Counted from the stretch's first letter, positions 8,575-18,035 are shown. The stretch: 64,000 nt of DNA from Bradyrhizobium sp. Ghvi (GCF_900115265.1 NZ_FOVU01000008.1:1-64000), one strand, 5' to 3'. Made by a program: numbers and translations. The notes: a model not told the origin generated them from the letters alone.

Positions 8575-11013
8575 TCAGAACGTCACGCGCATTCCCGCAT
8601 AGAACGCTCGCGGCCTTGCCGGGCTCAGCGAGCGCGGGTCGGTGAAATTGCTGCCGCCGTTGGCGAAGTTAGGGACAGCCGTCGTATCGAAGAAGGTGCC
8701 GTAGGTCGCGTAGCGGTTGTCGAAGATGTTGTCGACCTTGCCATAGAGTTGAACGTTCTTGCTGACCTGATACGACGTGTGCAGGTTGAACACGGCGTAG
8801 GACGGCAGCTTGGCCTCGAGATTGGCTTCGTCGCCGGCGAGATACTGGCTGGAAACCCACAGCGCCTCGCCACCGACCTTCCAGGCGTCGGTCACGGCAT
8901 ATTCGATACCGGCCTTGATGCGGTGGCGCGGCACGGCCGGGATCTGGCTGCCGGGCACGACCTGGATGATGCCGCCGTTGAGCACGGCGGTCGGGCTATT
9001 GGACGACAGCTCGAGAGCGTCGAGAAAACGCGCATCCACGAAGGCGTAGCTGGCGTGGAACTGAAGCGTTTCCGATTTGAGGTTGACCTCGGCCTCGAGG
9101 CCCTGCCGGCGCGTCGCGCCGACGTTCTGGAAGAAGCCAAATCCCTGACGTCCCGCCACGGGCAGACCCATGATGTCGTCATGATTAGTGGCGCGGAAGC
9201 CTCCGATCTTCCAGCCGAGCGTACCGATGTTCAATTCCCTGATGCCGCGCAGGCCAGCTTCGACCGTCTTTGACACCACCTGCTTCAGCGGCGGATCGGA
9301 GACCAGGAAGGAGGCGATCAGGCACGGGTTGTTCGGATCGGCACAACCGAGCTCGAGCGGCGTCGGCACGCGGTTGGCCTCGGAATAGCCGCCATAGGCG
9401 GTGAGCTCCGGCGTGATCTTGTAGGTGCCGCCGACAACAGGGTTGAAGCGGTCGTAGGTGTGATCGCCGTTGAGATCGATGCCGAGCTGGTCCTCCAGCG
9501 TGACACGGGCGTGATTGAATCGACCACCCCCGGTGATGGCGAAGGCATCGGTCACGTTAAAGGTGTCGAGCGCATAGAGGCCGGTATATTGATTGACTGA
9601 TCGCAGCGACACCGGACCCATTTCCCCGGTCGTCGGCGTGCCGGATTTGCCCAGAAGAATTCCGCTGCCGGTGACGGCGAAGTCCGAGCCGATGGTCCCA
9701 AGCTCGGCCGCGGCGTTGAATCGGGTGACGCTGGCATCGAAGCTGGCCCCGAGCACGAAACGGTTCTCATGATCGAGCAGCCTGTCCGTGTTGGTCGCCT
9801 GGCCGGAGATGCCCGACGTGGTCGATCGCGTAGTCGTTCGGTCGAGCTCGCCGAGCAGCGTTCCCAACGGGAAGGGATTGGTGAGCTGCGCCCCATTAAG
9901 ACCGTTCGCCGGCGTCGTATTGTCGCCAAAGCAGAGCAAACCGACCGCGGCGCATTCCTGCACGCTGGTGGGGTTGCCGTCGACCACACGCTGCTCGAAC
10001 ACGCGCGCATGGGCGGTGCCTTCGAACGTCCAGGTTGGCGTGGCCTCGACCTTGCCGGTGAGATTGACGTAGCCGACGCGGTTGTTGGTGGTCTGCGGGT
10101 TGGTGTAGATCGCACCCCAATATTGCTGCAGCAACTCGGCGGGAACGGTGGCGGAGGCGCCGAAATTGTTGTTGGCGAGCCCCATATTGACGTGGAATTC
10201 GCTGTCCCCGCCCCTGTAGCCGACATCGCCGTAGAAGCGGCGCACGTCCGCTTGCGAGGCGGTGCGGAAGCCGTTGTCGTGCAGGCCTTCGAGCGCGGCA
10301 TAGACGGCGTAGTTGGTGTCGACCTGCTTGCCCCACTGCGCCGAGCTCTGGATCCGGCCGAACGAACCGCCCATCGTGTCGATCTCTGCGCCCTGGTAGG
10401 TAAAGCCGTCCTTCATTTGCAGATTGACGGCGCCGCCGAGTGCATTGAGGCCGAAGGCCGGATTGTTGGTCACCACCGTGACCGAGCGGATCGCGGCGGT
10501 CGGGATCAGATCCCAATTGACGCTGTCGGTAAACGCCTCGTTGACGCGCACGCCATTCTGATAGACGGCAAGCCCTTGCGGCGTCCCTGTTATGGGCGAG
10601 GCGACAAAGCCGCGAAACTCGACATTCGGCTGGAACGGATTACCGCTCACCTCGGTGATGTTCACGCCGGCGACATTGTCACGCAGCGCATCCGTCACGT
10701 TCAGCGAGCCGGTCCGCTTGATCTGGCCGGCGTCGATCGCGTTGATGCTCGAGGGAATCTTGTCGACGTCGAGGCCCTTCGCATTACCGGGCGCCGTCGG
10801 ATAGACGTAGATGCGGCTTTTGGGTTTGCCGGAATTCACGATACGCGCCGCCGTTCGCGGCGCGCTGCGCCGCGCAGCCGGCTGCGGCGCCACCACCTCG
10901 ATCGCGGGCAGATTCTGGACATTGGTGTCTTCGTCCTGCGCGGCCAAGCCCGCGTCGGTCCAAAGCACCAGCCCGGTCGACATCGAGACAATCAAAAGCT
11001 TTCGCGCGCCCAT
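8575..11013 (-). CDS. TonB-dependent outer-membrane receptor, candidate lanthanide or lanthanophore receptor
   Basis: The 812-residue protein has a signal peptide (to about residue 25), a TonB-box-like segment (LPAIEVVAP near 36), a plug domain (IKRTGSLNVTDALRDNVAGV, VEFRGF) and a 22-strand-type barrel ending in aromatic Phe (YAGMRVTF), as expected for outer-membrane insertion. It sits at the edge of the lanthanide/quinoprotein island, where Methylobacterium places lutH, the receptor needed for lanthanide uptake. Substrate assignment rests on that context, not on a diagnostic residue; an iron siderophore or cobalamin receptor cannot be excluded. The next gene on the same strand is the sensor kinase 175 bp upstream. 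Confidence 0.85.
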   Translation of the reverse strand: MGARKLLIVSMSTGLVLWTDAGLAAQDEDTNVQNLPAIEVVAPQPAARRSAPRTAARIVNSGKPKSRIYVYPTAPGNAKGLDVDKIPSSINAIDAGQIKRTGSLNVTDALRDNVAGVNITEVSGNPFQPNVEFRGFVASPITGTPQGLAVYQNGVRVNEAFTDSVNWDLIPTAAIRSVTVVTNNPAFGLNALGGAVNLQMKDGFTYQGAEIDTMGGSFGRIQSSAQWGKQVDTNYAVYAALEGLHDNGFRTASQADVRRFYGDVGYRGGDSEFHVNMGLANNNFGASATVPAELLQQYWGAIYTNPQTTNNRVGYVNLTGKVEATPTWTFEGTAHARVFEQRVVDGNPTSVQECAAVGLLCFGDNTTPANGLNGAQLTNPFPLGTLLGELDRTTTRSTTSGISGQATNTDRLLDHENRFVLGASFDASVTRFNAAAELGTIGSDFAVTGSGILLGKSGTPTTGEMGPVSLRSVNQYTGLYALDTFNVTDAFAITGGGRFNHARVTLEDQLGIDLNGDHTYDRFNPVVGGTYKITPELTAYGGYSEANRVPTPLELGCADPNNPCLIASFLVSDPPLKQVVSKTVEAGLRGIRELNIGTLGWKIGGFRATNHDDIMGLPVAGRQGFGFFQNVGATRRQGLEAEVNLKSETLQFHASYAFVDARFLDALELSSNSPTAVLNGGIIQVVPGSQIPAVPRHRIKAGIEYAVTDAWKVGGEALWVSSQYLAGDEANLEAKLPSYAVFNLHTSYQVSKNVQLYGKVDNIFDNRYATYGTFFDTTAVPNFANGGSNFTDPRSLSPARPRAFYAGMRVTF

Positions 11014-11188
11014 CCCCTGCCGTTCCCATTCCCCCCGCGGCGGCTGTTTTGAACCTCACCGATTGCGTGCAGAAGTGTAGCCGGCCCTCACGGATGCACT
11101 AGCCACAAAAGGTCGGGCAATATCCGCACCTATTTTCCCGACCAAATCGGGAATTCTTCCCGATCGGAGACTTTCCTCATCGGTATAA

Positions 11189-12547
11189 TCAGGCCGCCGC
11201 GGTCGGAACCAGCGCCTCGACGGTGACGCCGCGCTCGCCCGACACCACGTTGAGCGTGCCGCCCAGCGCCAGGATGCGCTCGCGCATGCCGACGAGACCG
11301 AAGCCGAGTTTCTGGCCCGGCTCCATGCCGTGACCGTTGTCGCTGACCCGCACCCGAGCACAAGAACGACCGTCGCGACCGGGCTGCTCCGCCGGCTCGA
11401 TCACCACGACGATCGCGGTGGCACCGGCGTGGCGGAATGCATTGGTGAGCGCCTCCTGCACGACGCGGTAGATGGTGAGGTCGGCGGTCTCTCCCATGAC
11501 GCCGAGCGCCGGCGAGATCGATGTTTCAATCGTCACATCGGGATGCGATTCCCGCCACAGCCGCGACAGCGATTCCAGCGCCTTGCCAAGGCCAAGCTCG
11601 GCAAGGCCGACCGGCCGCAAGCGCTCCAGCACGCGACGGGTAAACTGCTGCAGCGCATTGATCTGCTCCAGCAGTGCACTGCCGTGTTTTCGCACGGCAT
11701 CGGCGCTCGACGCGCGCCCGTCGGCGAGCTTCGCCAGCGCGCTGGCATGCGCGCGAAGCGAGAACAGATAGGGCCCGAATTCGTCATGCAGCTCGCGCGC
11801 GATCTCCTTGCGCTCGACGTCCTGGAGCGACACCGCGCGCTCGGCAAGCCGCCGCTTGTCTTCGACCGCCTCGCCGAGCGTTGCCGCGAGATGATTGAGT
11901 TTCGTGCAGATCGCGGCGAGCTCGGGCGCGCCGCCGGGCGTGACGCGGGCGTCGTAGTCGCCGTCCTCGATCTCGGCCATGGTTTGCGCCAATGATTCAA
12001 GCGGCGCGAGCGCCCGGCCGACGACGTTCATCATGACCAGGAACAGCACCAAGGCAATCACTGACCCCACTTCGAGCTGCGTGAGAATCGCGTCCCATAT
12101 CTCGGCGATCTCGTCGTTGGGATGCGAGGTGATCACCAGCGAGCCTGGTTTGCCATGGACAGAGACCGACACGCTGACGGCGGTCTGCTCGGGATGAACG
12201 AGGTTGACGAACCAGGCCGGCGGCCCGGGCGTGTCGTCATCGGTCTCGGGCCGCGGCGGCGTCAGCGGGTTCCCGCCGGCGTCGCGGAGCGCAATGCTGA
12301 CATGGCGGAGGCGATCGAGGTCACGCGCGATCTGGTTCAGCCTGGCATCGGGATCCGGTGCCTCGTTGAGATCGGCAACGATCATCTCGATGAACTCGCG
12401 TGCCAGCCGGATCACGCTCTGGTCCTCGGCCTGCACGCGGGGAGCGGCCTCCGCAACCTGGCGGGCGATGTTGACGGCGAGCCCCAGCGCAAGCAGCAGC
12501 GCCAGCAGAAGGTTGATGCGCCCGCGCAAGGATAGATATTGCCACAT
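11189..12547 (-). CDS. NarX/FlhS-type sensor histidine kinase
   Basis: A 452-residue membrane kinase beginning MWQYLSLRGRINLLLALLLA. TM1 is at about 12-30, a periplasmic sensor region follows, TM2 lies near 165-185, then HAMP, then a HisKA_3 box (ELHDEFGPYLFSLRAHA) and an HATPase domain (VVQEALTNAFRHAG, DNGHGMEPG, GFGLVGMRERILALGG). HisKA_3 kinases pair with LuxR-type regulators, and one is encoded divergently 209 bp away. In Paracoccus, related pairs (FlhSR, MoxYX) control methanol and formaldehyde oxidation genes; the same role is likely here given fghA and xoxF nearby, but this is inference. Confidence 0.85.
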   Translation of the reverse strand: MWQYLSLRGRINLLLALLLALGLAVNIARQVAEAAPRVQAEDQSVIRLAREFIEMIVADLNEAPDPDARLNQIARDLDRLRHVSIALRDAGGNPLTPPRPETDDDTPGPPAWFVNLVHPEQTAVSVSVSVHGKPGSLVITSHPNDEIAEIWDAILTQLEVGSVIALVLFLVMMNVVGRALAPLESLAQTMAEIEDGDYDARVTPGGAPELAAICTKLNHLAATLGEAVEDKRRLAERAVSLQDVERKEIARELHDEFGPYLFSLRAHASALAKLADGRASSADAVRKHGSALLEQINALQQFTRRVLERLRPVGLAELGLGKALESLSRLWRESHPDVTIETSISPALGVMGETADLTIYRVVQEALTNAFRHAGATAIVVVIEPAEQPGRDGRSCARVRVSDNGHGMEPGQKLGFGLVGMRERILALGGTLNVVSGERGVTVEALVPTAAA

Positions 12548-12756
12548 TGCTTTCGTCTGCCTTACCCGACGACCGCGTGCCCCCGTCCGATAGCGTTGAC
12601 AGAGGCAAAGCGCCCGATATCTAATCGGAACCGTACAGCAATCCCGGCCGGGTTGCATGACCCGACGTGAGACGAGCGCGGCTCCTCGTTCGGCATCATG
12701 CGGCGCGAATACAGGCAAGTTCGAACGCGGGGGCGTGCTGTCACGGGGAAACGCCT

Positions 12757-13377
12757 ATGCGCATTCTGATCGTCGACGATCATCCCATTGTCGCCTCCGG
12801 CTGCCGTGCCGTGCTGGCCGACGAAGGCGAAATCGAGATTCTGGAAGCCGCCGATGCCGAGGATGGCGAGAGCGTCTTCATCGTCGAGCGCCCCGACCTC
12901 TGTGTCATCGACATCAACCTGCCGACCGTTTCCGGCTTCGAGCTGGCGCGTCGCATCCTCGAGCGCACGCCGGAGGCCCGCATCATCATGTTCAGCATGA
13001 ATGATGACCCAGCCTTCGCCGCGCGGGCGATCGAATGTGGCGCCAGGGGCTATGTTTCGAAGACCGGCGACCCCGACGACCTCGTCGAGGCGATCCGCAC
13101 CGTCGGTGGCGGCGGCACTTATCTGCCGAGCGCGATCGCGCGCAGCATCGCTTTCGCTGGTCCCACATTGGCGCAGAGCCCGCTATCGAAGCTGAACGCA
13201 CGCGAGATGGAGATCTTGCGGCTGCTCAGCGCGGGAAAGAGCCTGTCGGAGATCGCCTGGCTGGTGCAATCGTCCTACAAGACTGTCGCCAACACCTCCT
13301 CGATCATGCGACAGAAGCTCGGCGTGAAGACTTCGGTCGAGCTGGTGCGGCTGGCGATCGACAACGGCGTGGCCTAA
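12757..13377 (+). CDS. LuxR/NarL-type response regulator (FlhR/MoxX-like)
   Basis: The 206-residue regulator has a receiver domain (DDHPIVASGC at the start, phospho-acceptor Asp in CVIDINLPTVSG near residue 54, Lys in YVSKTGDPDD) and a C-terminal LuxR helix-turn-helix (LNAREMEILRLLSAGKSLSEIAW and the following helix). GGGGA precedes the ATG. It is divergent from the sensor kinase, so one intergenic region of about 209 bp carries both promoters, and it is followed by fghA on the same strand. It probably activates the alcohol and formaldehyde oxidation genes of the island. Confidence 0.85.
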   Translation: MRILIVDDHPIVASGCRAVLADEGEIEILEAADAEDGESVFIVERPDLCVIDINLPTVSGFELARRILERTPEARIIMFSMNDDPAFAARAIECGARGYVSKTGDPDDLVEAIRTVGGGGTYLPSAIARSIAFAGPTLAQSPLSKLNAREMEILRLLSAGKSLSEIAWLVQSSYKTVANTSSIMRQKLGVKTSVELVRLAIDNGVA

Positions 13378-13450
13378 AAAGCGCGCCACAAATTTCGGTC
13401 ACACAAGCATTGCATCTTTGATGTGGTGAGATGCCACGGAGCTATCAGGC

Positions 13451-14296
13451 ATGACGATCCAGACTGTCTCCACCAATACATCCTATGGCGGCGTGCAGGG
13501 CGTGTATCGCCATGCCAGCCAAGCGACCGGAACCGACATGGTGTTCTCGGTCTATGTTCCCCCGCATGCCGACGGCGCCAAACTGCCCGTGGTCTGGTAC
13601 CTCTCCGGACTCACCTGCACGCATGCCAACGTCACCGAGAAGGGCGAATTCCGCAGAGCCTGCGCCGAGCTCGGCCTGATCTTCGTCGCCCCCGACACGA
13701 GCCCGCGTGGGCCCGACGTACCTGGTGACGCCAACAATGCCTATGATTTCGGTCTCGGCGCCGGCTTCTATGTCGACGCCACACAGGAGCCGTTCGCGCG
13801 CAATTACCGCATGTGGAGCTATGTCACCGATGAACTGCCCAAACTTGTGGCGGGACATTTTCCGGTCGATGCCAAGCGCCAATCGATCATGGGCCATTCG
13901 ATGGGCGGCCATGGCGCGTTGACGGTGGCATTGCGCAACCCGCACCGCTATCGCGCGGCAAGCGCCTTCGCCCCGATCGTAGCGCCGTCACAGGTGCCAT
14001 GGGGGATCAAGGCGCTGACCGGCTATCTCGGGTCGAACAAGGAGACTTGGCGCAGCCATGATACGGTGGCGCTGATCGAGGACGGCGCGAAATATTCAGG
14101 CTTCCTGATCGATGTCGGCGAGGCCGATAATTTCCTGAAGGAGCAGCTCAAGCCCGAATTGCTCCAGGCCGCATGCAGCAAGGCCAACATCGCGCTGACG
14201 CTGCGGCGGCAGCCGGGCTACGATCACAGCTATTATTTCATCTCGACCTTCATGAGCGATCACCTGCATTGGCATGCGGAGCGGTTGAAGGCCTAG
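13451..14296 (+). CDS. fghA: S-formylglutathione hydrolase
   Basis: A 281-residue esterase-D family protein that hydrolyses S-formylglutathione to formate and glutathione, the last step of glutathione-linked formaldehyde oxidation. The nucleophile elbow GHSMGGHG is intact, the oxyanion region WYLSGLTCTHANVTEKGEF is typical, and the C-terminal His is in YDHSYYF. Length matches the family. It follows the response regulator on the same strand by 73 bp. The matching dehydrogenase and a gfa-family gene lie 26 kb away beside xoxF. Confidence 0.93.
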   Translation: MTIQTVSTNTSYGGVQGVYRHASQATGTDMVFSVYVPPHADGAKLPVVWYLSGLTCTHANVTEKGEFRRACAELGLIFVAPDTSPRGPDVPGDANNAYDFGLGAGFYVDATQEPFARNYRMWSYVTDELPKLVAGHFPVDAKRQSIMGHSMGGHGALTVALRNPHRYRAASAFAPIVAPSQVPWGIKALTGYLGSNKETWRSHDTVALIEDGAKYSGFLIDVGEADNFLKEQLKPELLQAACSKANIALTLRRQPGYDHSYYFISTFMSDHLHWHAERLKA

Positions 14297-14314
14297 AAGC
14301 CGCTCGATGCTTTC

Positions 14315-14346
14315 TTCCTTCTCCCCTTGTGGGAGAGGGTGCCGCG
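14315..14346. repeat. Half unit of a CTTCTCCCCTTGTGGGAGA-type repeat, probable terminator
   Basis: CCTTCTCCCCTTGTGGGAGAGGGTG forms a strong hairpin and matches the ends of the fuller repeat at 49514-49670. It sits between the convergent ends of fghA and the exported DUF protein gene, so it can terminate both. Confidence 0.65.
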
Positions 14347-14369
14347 GCGCGCGCCGAGAGAATACCCTA

Positions 14370-14939
14370 CTACGGCCTGCCGAAATTCGGCGCGAGCAGG
14401 CGATTGCGGATCAGATAACTCATCGTGCGCGACCAGGATTCGTCCGTATTGCCGCGCATGTCGGCGCTTGCCGCGGTGATGATGTTGCCGGTCTTCACGT
14501 CGCGCAGATAGACGTTCAGATTGATGATCAGGTTCGAGACCTTCTGCACCAGGCCGGTGATCTCGAGATCCGCTCCTAATTGTCCGGCAAGCTTGAGATC
14601 ACAGCCGCCGCAGGCCTGCAAATTGCTGTGTTGAGCGGCATCCCTCACCGGCGAGATATCGAGCACCTGGAACTTGCCTGAATCGGCCAGTTCCTTGCGG
14701 AGCTGCTCGCTGATATGCGCAAGCCGCACCTCTTCCGGCTTCGAACCGTAAAACTCGCCGGGCAGACTGGTATCGATCAGCTCGAAATCGAACACGGCAA
14801 GTTTCGGCGGATCGGCGAACGCGGCCGATCCCGTCGACAGCAATCCGGCGAAACACAGTAGCGCTCGCACGATCGTGATTCCGGCGCTTGCGCGCGTGCG
14901 GACGAAATGCGGGGTTGCAAGCCTTGCCAAATCGGTCAT
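14370..14939 (-). CDS. Exported protein of unknown function beside the lut-like operon (DUF2380/DUF3280-like)
   Basis: A 189-residue protein with a hydrophobic signal region (about residues 18-42) and a mature domain starting KLAVFDFELIDTSLPGEF, a pattern of secreted DUF2380/DUF3280-type proteins; the exact Pfam name is uncertain. It has a Cys pair in ACGGCDLK. The mature region (GADLEITGLVQKVSN, NVYLRDVKTGN) resembles periplasmic beta-rich domains. It is divergent from the lut-like binding protein gene with only 60 bp between them, so the two probably share a control region. Its role in lanthanide or PQQ metabolism is suggested only by position. Confidence 0.75.
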   Translation of the reverse strand: MTDLARLATPHFVRTRASAGITIVRALLCFAGLLSTGSAAFADPPKLAVFDFELIDTSLPGEFYGSKPEEVRLAHISEQLRKELADSGKFQVLDISPVRDAAQHSNLQACGGCDLKLAGQLGADLEITGLVQKVSNLIINLNVYLRDVKTGNIITAASADMRGNTDESWSRTMSYLIRNRLLAPNFGRP

Positions 14940-14999
14940 GTTTCCAGCAGAAACAATTCTCCACCGGCGGTCAAGCCGGGGAGGATTTTTGGAGGAAGC

Positions 15000-16181
15000 A
15001 TGATCCGGTGGTTGGTCGGCCTGATTGGCCTCGCGCTTGCGACGACGCAGGCGCTGGCGGCTGACTCCATTGAAATCGGCGTCGGCTATCTCGGCGTCGC
15101 CGGCACCAGATCGACGCTGTCGCTGGTCGAGCAGCCGGCCCAGAATGACGGCGTCGCCGGCGCCAAGCTTGCGATCGAGGACAACAACACAACAGGAAAA
15201 TTCCTGAACCAGCATTTCACGCTGGAGGAGCACCGCATCAAGGAGGACGAGGACCCGGTCCCGACCGCGACCGCACTCGCCGAGAAGAACGACTTCATCA
15301 TCACCGATCTACCCGCCGACGCGCTGCTGAAGGTCTCCGATGCCCTGCGCGATCGCGGCACGTTGCTGTTCAATGCCGGCGCCATCGATGAGCGGCTGCG
15401 CGAGGCCGATTGCCGCGCCAATGTGATCCACTCCGCGCCGACGCGGTCGATGCTGGCGGATGCGCTCGGCCAGTATCTGGTGTGGAAGAAGTGGTCGCGC
15501 TGGCTGCTGGTGGTCGGCTCGCACGACCAGGACAAGCTCTACGCCGATGCGCTCCGCCGCGCCGCGACGCGGTTCGGCGCCAAGATCGTGCAGGAGCGCA
15601 CATTCGAGGACACCGGCGGTGCGCGCCGCACCGATTCCGGCTTGACGCTGATCCAGCGCCAGATCCCGGTGTTCACGCAACAGGCCCCCGCCTACGATGT
15701 GCTGGTCGCCGCCGACGAGAGCGAAGTGTTTGCAGATTATCTGCCCTACCGCACCTGGGATGCCCGCCCCGTAGCTGGATCCGCCGGTCTCGAGCCGCGC
15801 AGTTGGGACGCGGCGCAGGACCAGTGGGGTGCGACGCAGATGCAGAACCGCTTCATGAAGCTGAACTCGCGCCGCATGACCGCGCTCGACATGCAGGCCT
15901 GGACCGCCGTCCGCATGATCGGCGAAGCCACCTCGCGCACCAATTCCGGCGATGTCAAGAAGGTCACGGATTTCATCAAGGGTCCGGATTTCTCTGTCGC
16001 CGCCTTCAAAGGCACCAGGCTGACGCTGCGCGACTGGAATCTGCAGTTGCGTCAGCCGATCCTGCTCGTCGACGGCCGCATGGTGGTGTCGGTGTCGCCG
16101 CAGGAAGGATTTCTGCACCAGGTCTCCGAGCTCGACACGCTCGGCTACGATCGCCCGGAGAGCAAATGCAAGCTGAAATGA
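15000..16181 (+). CDS. ABC transporter periplasmic binding protein, PQQ-dependent alcohol dehydrogenase system (LutA-like)
   Basis: A 393-residue exported protein with a signal peptide to about residue 20 and a mature domain (SIEIGVGYLGVAGTRSTLSL) of branched-chain-amino-acid-binding-protein type (peripla_BP_6). The family is the one curated as substrate-binding protein of the PQQ-dependent alcohol dehydrogenase system; in Methylobacterium the corresponding lutA belongs to the lanthanide uptake cluster. GGAGGA lies 5 bases before the ATG. It heads a tight co-directional set of five genes. Lanthanide or lanthanophore as ligand is inferred from that homology and context. Confidence 0.85.
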   Translation: MIRWLVGLIGLALATTQALAADSIEIGVGYLGVAGTRSTLSLVEQPAQNDGVAGAKLAIEDNNTTGKFLNQHFTLEEHRIKEDEDPVPTATALAEKNDFIITDLPADALLKVSDALRDRGTLLFNAGAIDERLREADCRANVIHSAPTRSMLADALGQYLVWKKWSRWLLVVGSHDQDKLYADALRRAATRFGAKIVQERTFEDTGGARRTDSGLTLIQRQIPVFTQQAPAYDVLVAADESEVFADYLPYRTWDARPVAGSAGLEPRSWDAAQDQWGATQMQNRFMKLNSRRMTALDMQAWTAVRMIGEATSRTNSGDVKKVTDFIKGPDFSVAAFKGTRLTLRDWNLQLRQPILLVDGRMVVSVSPQEGFLHQVSELDTLGYDRPESKCKLK

Positions 16182-16221
16182 GCGATGTGAGATGAGTTCG
16201 ATCCCCCGCTACAACGACGCT

Positions 16222-16257
16222 GCGCTCCCTCCCCCGCCAGCGGGAGAGGTAAGGACC
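16222..16257. repeat. Repeat fragment at the 5' end of the beta-propeller reading frame
   Basis: CTCCCTCCCCCGCCAGCGGGAGAGG resembles the ends of the CCCTCTCCCCTTGTGGGAGAGGG-type dispersed repeat. It lies inside the upstream extension of the beta-propeller frame, which argues that translation of that gene begins after it, at 16270. Confidence 0.5.
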
Positions 16258-16269
16258 GCCCGCGGACAG

Positions 16270-17232
16270 ATGTCGCGCATGTTGTTGGCAACGGTGCTCG
16301 TAGCTCTCACCGCCAGGCCCGCGCATGCCTTCATCGCCTATGTCTCGAACGAGAAGAGCAATACGGTCTCGGTGATCGATACGGACAGCTGGACCGTGGC
16401 CAAGACCATCAAGGTCGGCCAGCGCCCGCGAGGGATCGAATTCACCCGCGACGGCAAGTTCGTCATGGTCGCCATCGGCGATGACGACACCATCCAGATG
16501 ATCGACGCCAAGACGCAAGCCGTCGTGGACACCCTGCCCTCCGGTCCCGACCCCGAATTGTTCACCCAGGACGCCGCCGGCAGGACGCTCTATGTCGCCA
16601 ACGAGAACGACAACACGGTGACCGTGATCGATCTGGAGAAACGCGCGCGTCTCGGCGACATCCAGGTCGGCGTCGAGCCCGAAGGCATGACCATCAGCCC
16701 CGACGGCAAGACGCTGATCAACACGTCGGAAACGACCAACATGGCGCACTTCATCGACACTGCTTCGCGCAAGATCGTCGCCAACGTGCTCGTCGACGCG
16801 CGGCCGCGCTTTGCCGAGTTCAAGCATGACGCATCCGAATTATGGGTGTCGTCGGAGATCGGCGGCACGGTGTCGGTGATCGATCCCAACAAGCATGCGG
16901 TGATCGGCAAAGTCAATTTCGAGATTCCGGGCCTGCGCAAAGAGGCGATCCAGCCGGTTGGCATCGGCATGACCAAGGACGACAAGACTGCCTTCGTCGC
17001 ACTCGGTCCCGCCAACCGCATCGCCGTGGTCGATACCGCCACGCGCAAGGTGACGAAATATCTCCTGGTCGGCCAGCGCGTCTGGCACATGGCGTTCACG
17101 CCGGATGAAAAATATCTGCTCACCACCAACGGCGTCTCCAACGATGTTTCCGTCATCGACGTCGCCGCGCAGAAGGTCATCAAGACCATTCAGGTGGGCG
17201 AACTGCCCTGGGGCATCACGATCGCACCATGA
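16270..17232 (+). CDS. Exported YVTN beta-propeller protein of the PQQ/lanthanide cluster (LutD-like)
   Basis: About 320 residues: signal peptide MSRMLLATVLVALTARPAHA, then seven repeats of the YVTN type, for example YVSNEKSNTVSVIDTDSW, YVANENDNTVTVIDLEK, WVSSEIGGTVSVIDPNK and TTNGVSNDVSVIDV. It belongs to the PQQ-dependent catabolism-associated beta-propeller family. In Methylobacterium a protein of this cluster (LutD) is a periplasmic lanthanide-linked protein. An upstream in-frame ATG at 16192 exists but the extra 26 codons include repeat DNA, so 16270 is chosen. Its stop overlaps the ATPase start by ATGA. Confidence 0.85.
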   Translation: MSRMLLATVLVALTARPAHAFIAYVSNEKSNTVSVIDTDSWTVAKTIKVGQRPRGIEFTRDGKFVMVAIGDDDTIQMIDAKTQAVVDTLPSGPDPELFTQDAAGRTLYVANENDNTVTVIDLEKRARLGDIQVGVEPEGMTISPDGKTLINTSETTNMAHFIDTASRKIVANVLVDARPRFAEFKHDASELWVSSEIGGTVSVIDPNKHAVIGKVNFEIPGLRKEAIQPVGIGMTKDDKTAFVALGPANRIAVVDTATRKVTKYLLVGQRVWHMAFTPDEKYLLTTNGVSNDVSVIDVAAQKVIKTIQVGELPWGITIAP

Positions 17233-18035
17233 CCAACCCCGCCCCCATCGCCGAACCGCAGCAGATGCCGAGGCTAGAAGCGGCCGCGGTGCCGGCGCTG
17301 TCCATCGACGCCGTCAGCCATTCCTACGGCCCGCGGCGCGCGCTGGTGAACGTGTGCTTCAACGTGCAGCCCGCAAGCTTCACCGCGCTGCTCGGCCTCA
17401 ACGGCGCCGGCAAGAGCACGCTGTTCTCGCTGATCACGCGCCTGTTCGGCATTCAGTCCGGCCGCATCGGCATTTTCGGCCACGACATCAGCCGCGCGCC
17501 CGGGGAGGCGCTGCGGTTGCTCGGCGTCGTGTTCCAGCCGCGCACGCTCGATCTCGATCTGTCCCTGACGCAGAACCTGCTCTATCACGCAGCTCTCCAC
17601 GGTATCAGCCGCCGCGAGGCGGCCGCCCGCAGCACCGAGCTGCTGGCGCGCATCGGCCTCACCGAGCGTGCCGGCAGCAAGGTGCGCGACCTCTCCGGCG
17701 GCCAGATGCGACGACTGGAGATCGCCCGCGCGCTGCTGCATCGGCCGCGGCTGCTCTTATTGGACGAGCCGACCGTCGGCCTCGACGTCAAAGCGCGCGC
17801 CGAAATCATCAGCCATGTCCGCCAGCTCGTCACCGAGCAAGGCATCGGCGTGCTCTGGGCGACACATCTGTTCGACGAGATCATGTCCGGTGACGACCTC
17901 GTGGTGCTGCACCAGGGCAAGGTGCTGGCGCAGGGCCCGATGAGCCGTGTCATCAGCGAGGCCGGCGCACAGGACGTCAACACCGCCTTCATGCGCCTGA
18001 CAGGCGCGCAAGCGATGCCGGGAGGCGGCGCATGA
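17229..18035 (+). CDS. ABC transporter ATP-binding protein, PQQ/lanthanide cluster (LutE-like)
   Basis: A 268-residue nucleotide-binding subunit: Walker A GLNGAGKST, Q-loop VVFQPRTLDLDLSL, signature LSGGQMRRLEIARALL and Walker B LLLLDEPTVGLD followed by the H-loop in WATHLFDE. It overlaps the genes on both sides by the 4 bp ATGA, which indicates translational coupling. It energises the permease that follows. The family is that of the PQQ-dependent alcohol dehydrogenase system transporter; in Methylobacterium the counterpart drives lanthanide transport across the inner membrane. Confidence 0.9.
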   Translation: MTNPAPIAEPQQMPRLEAAAVPALSIDAVSHSYGPRRALVNVCFNVQPASFTALLGLNGAGKSTLFSLITRLFGIQSGRIGIFGHDISRAPGEALRLLGVVFQPRTLDLDLSLTQNLLYHAALHGISRREAAARSTELLARIGLTERAGSKVRDLSGGQMRRLEIARALLHRPRLLLLDEPTVGLDVKARAEIISHVRQLVTEQGIGVLWATHLFDEIMSGDDLVVLHQGKVLAQGPMSRVISEAGAQDVNTAFMRLTGAQAMPGGGA

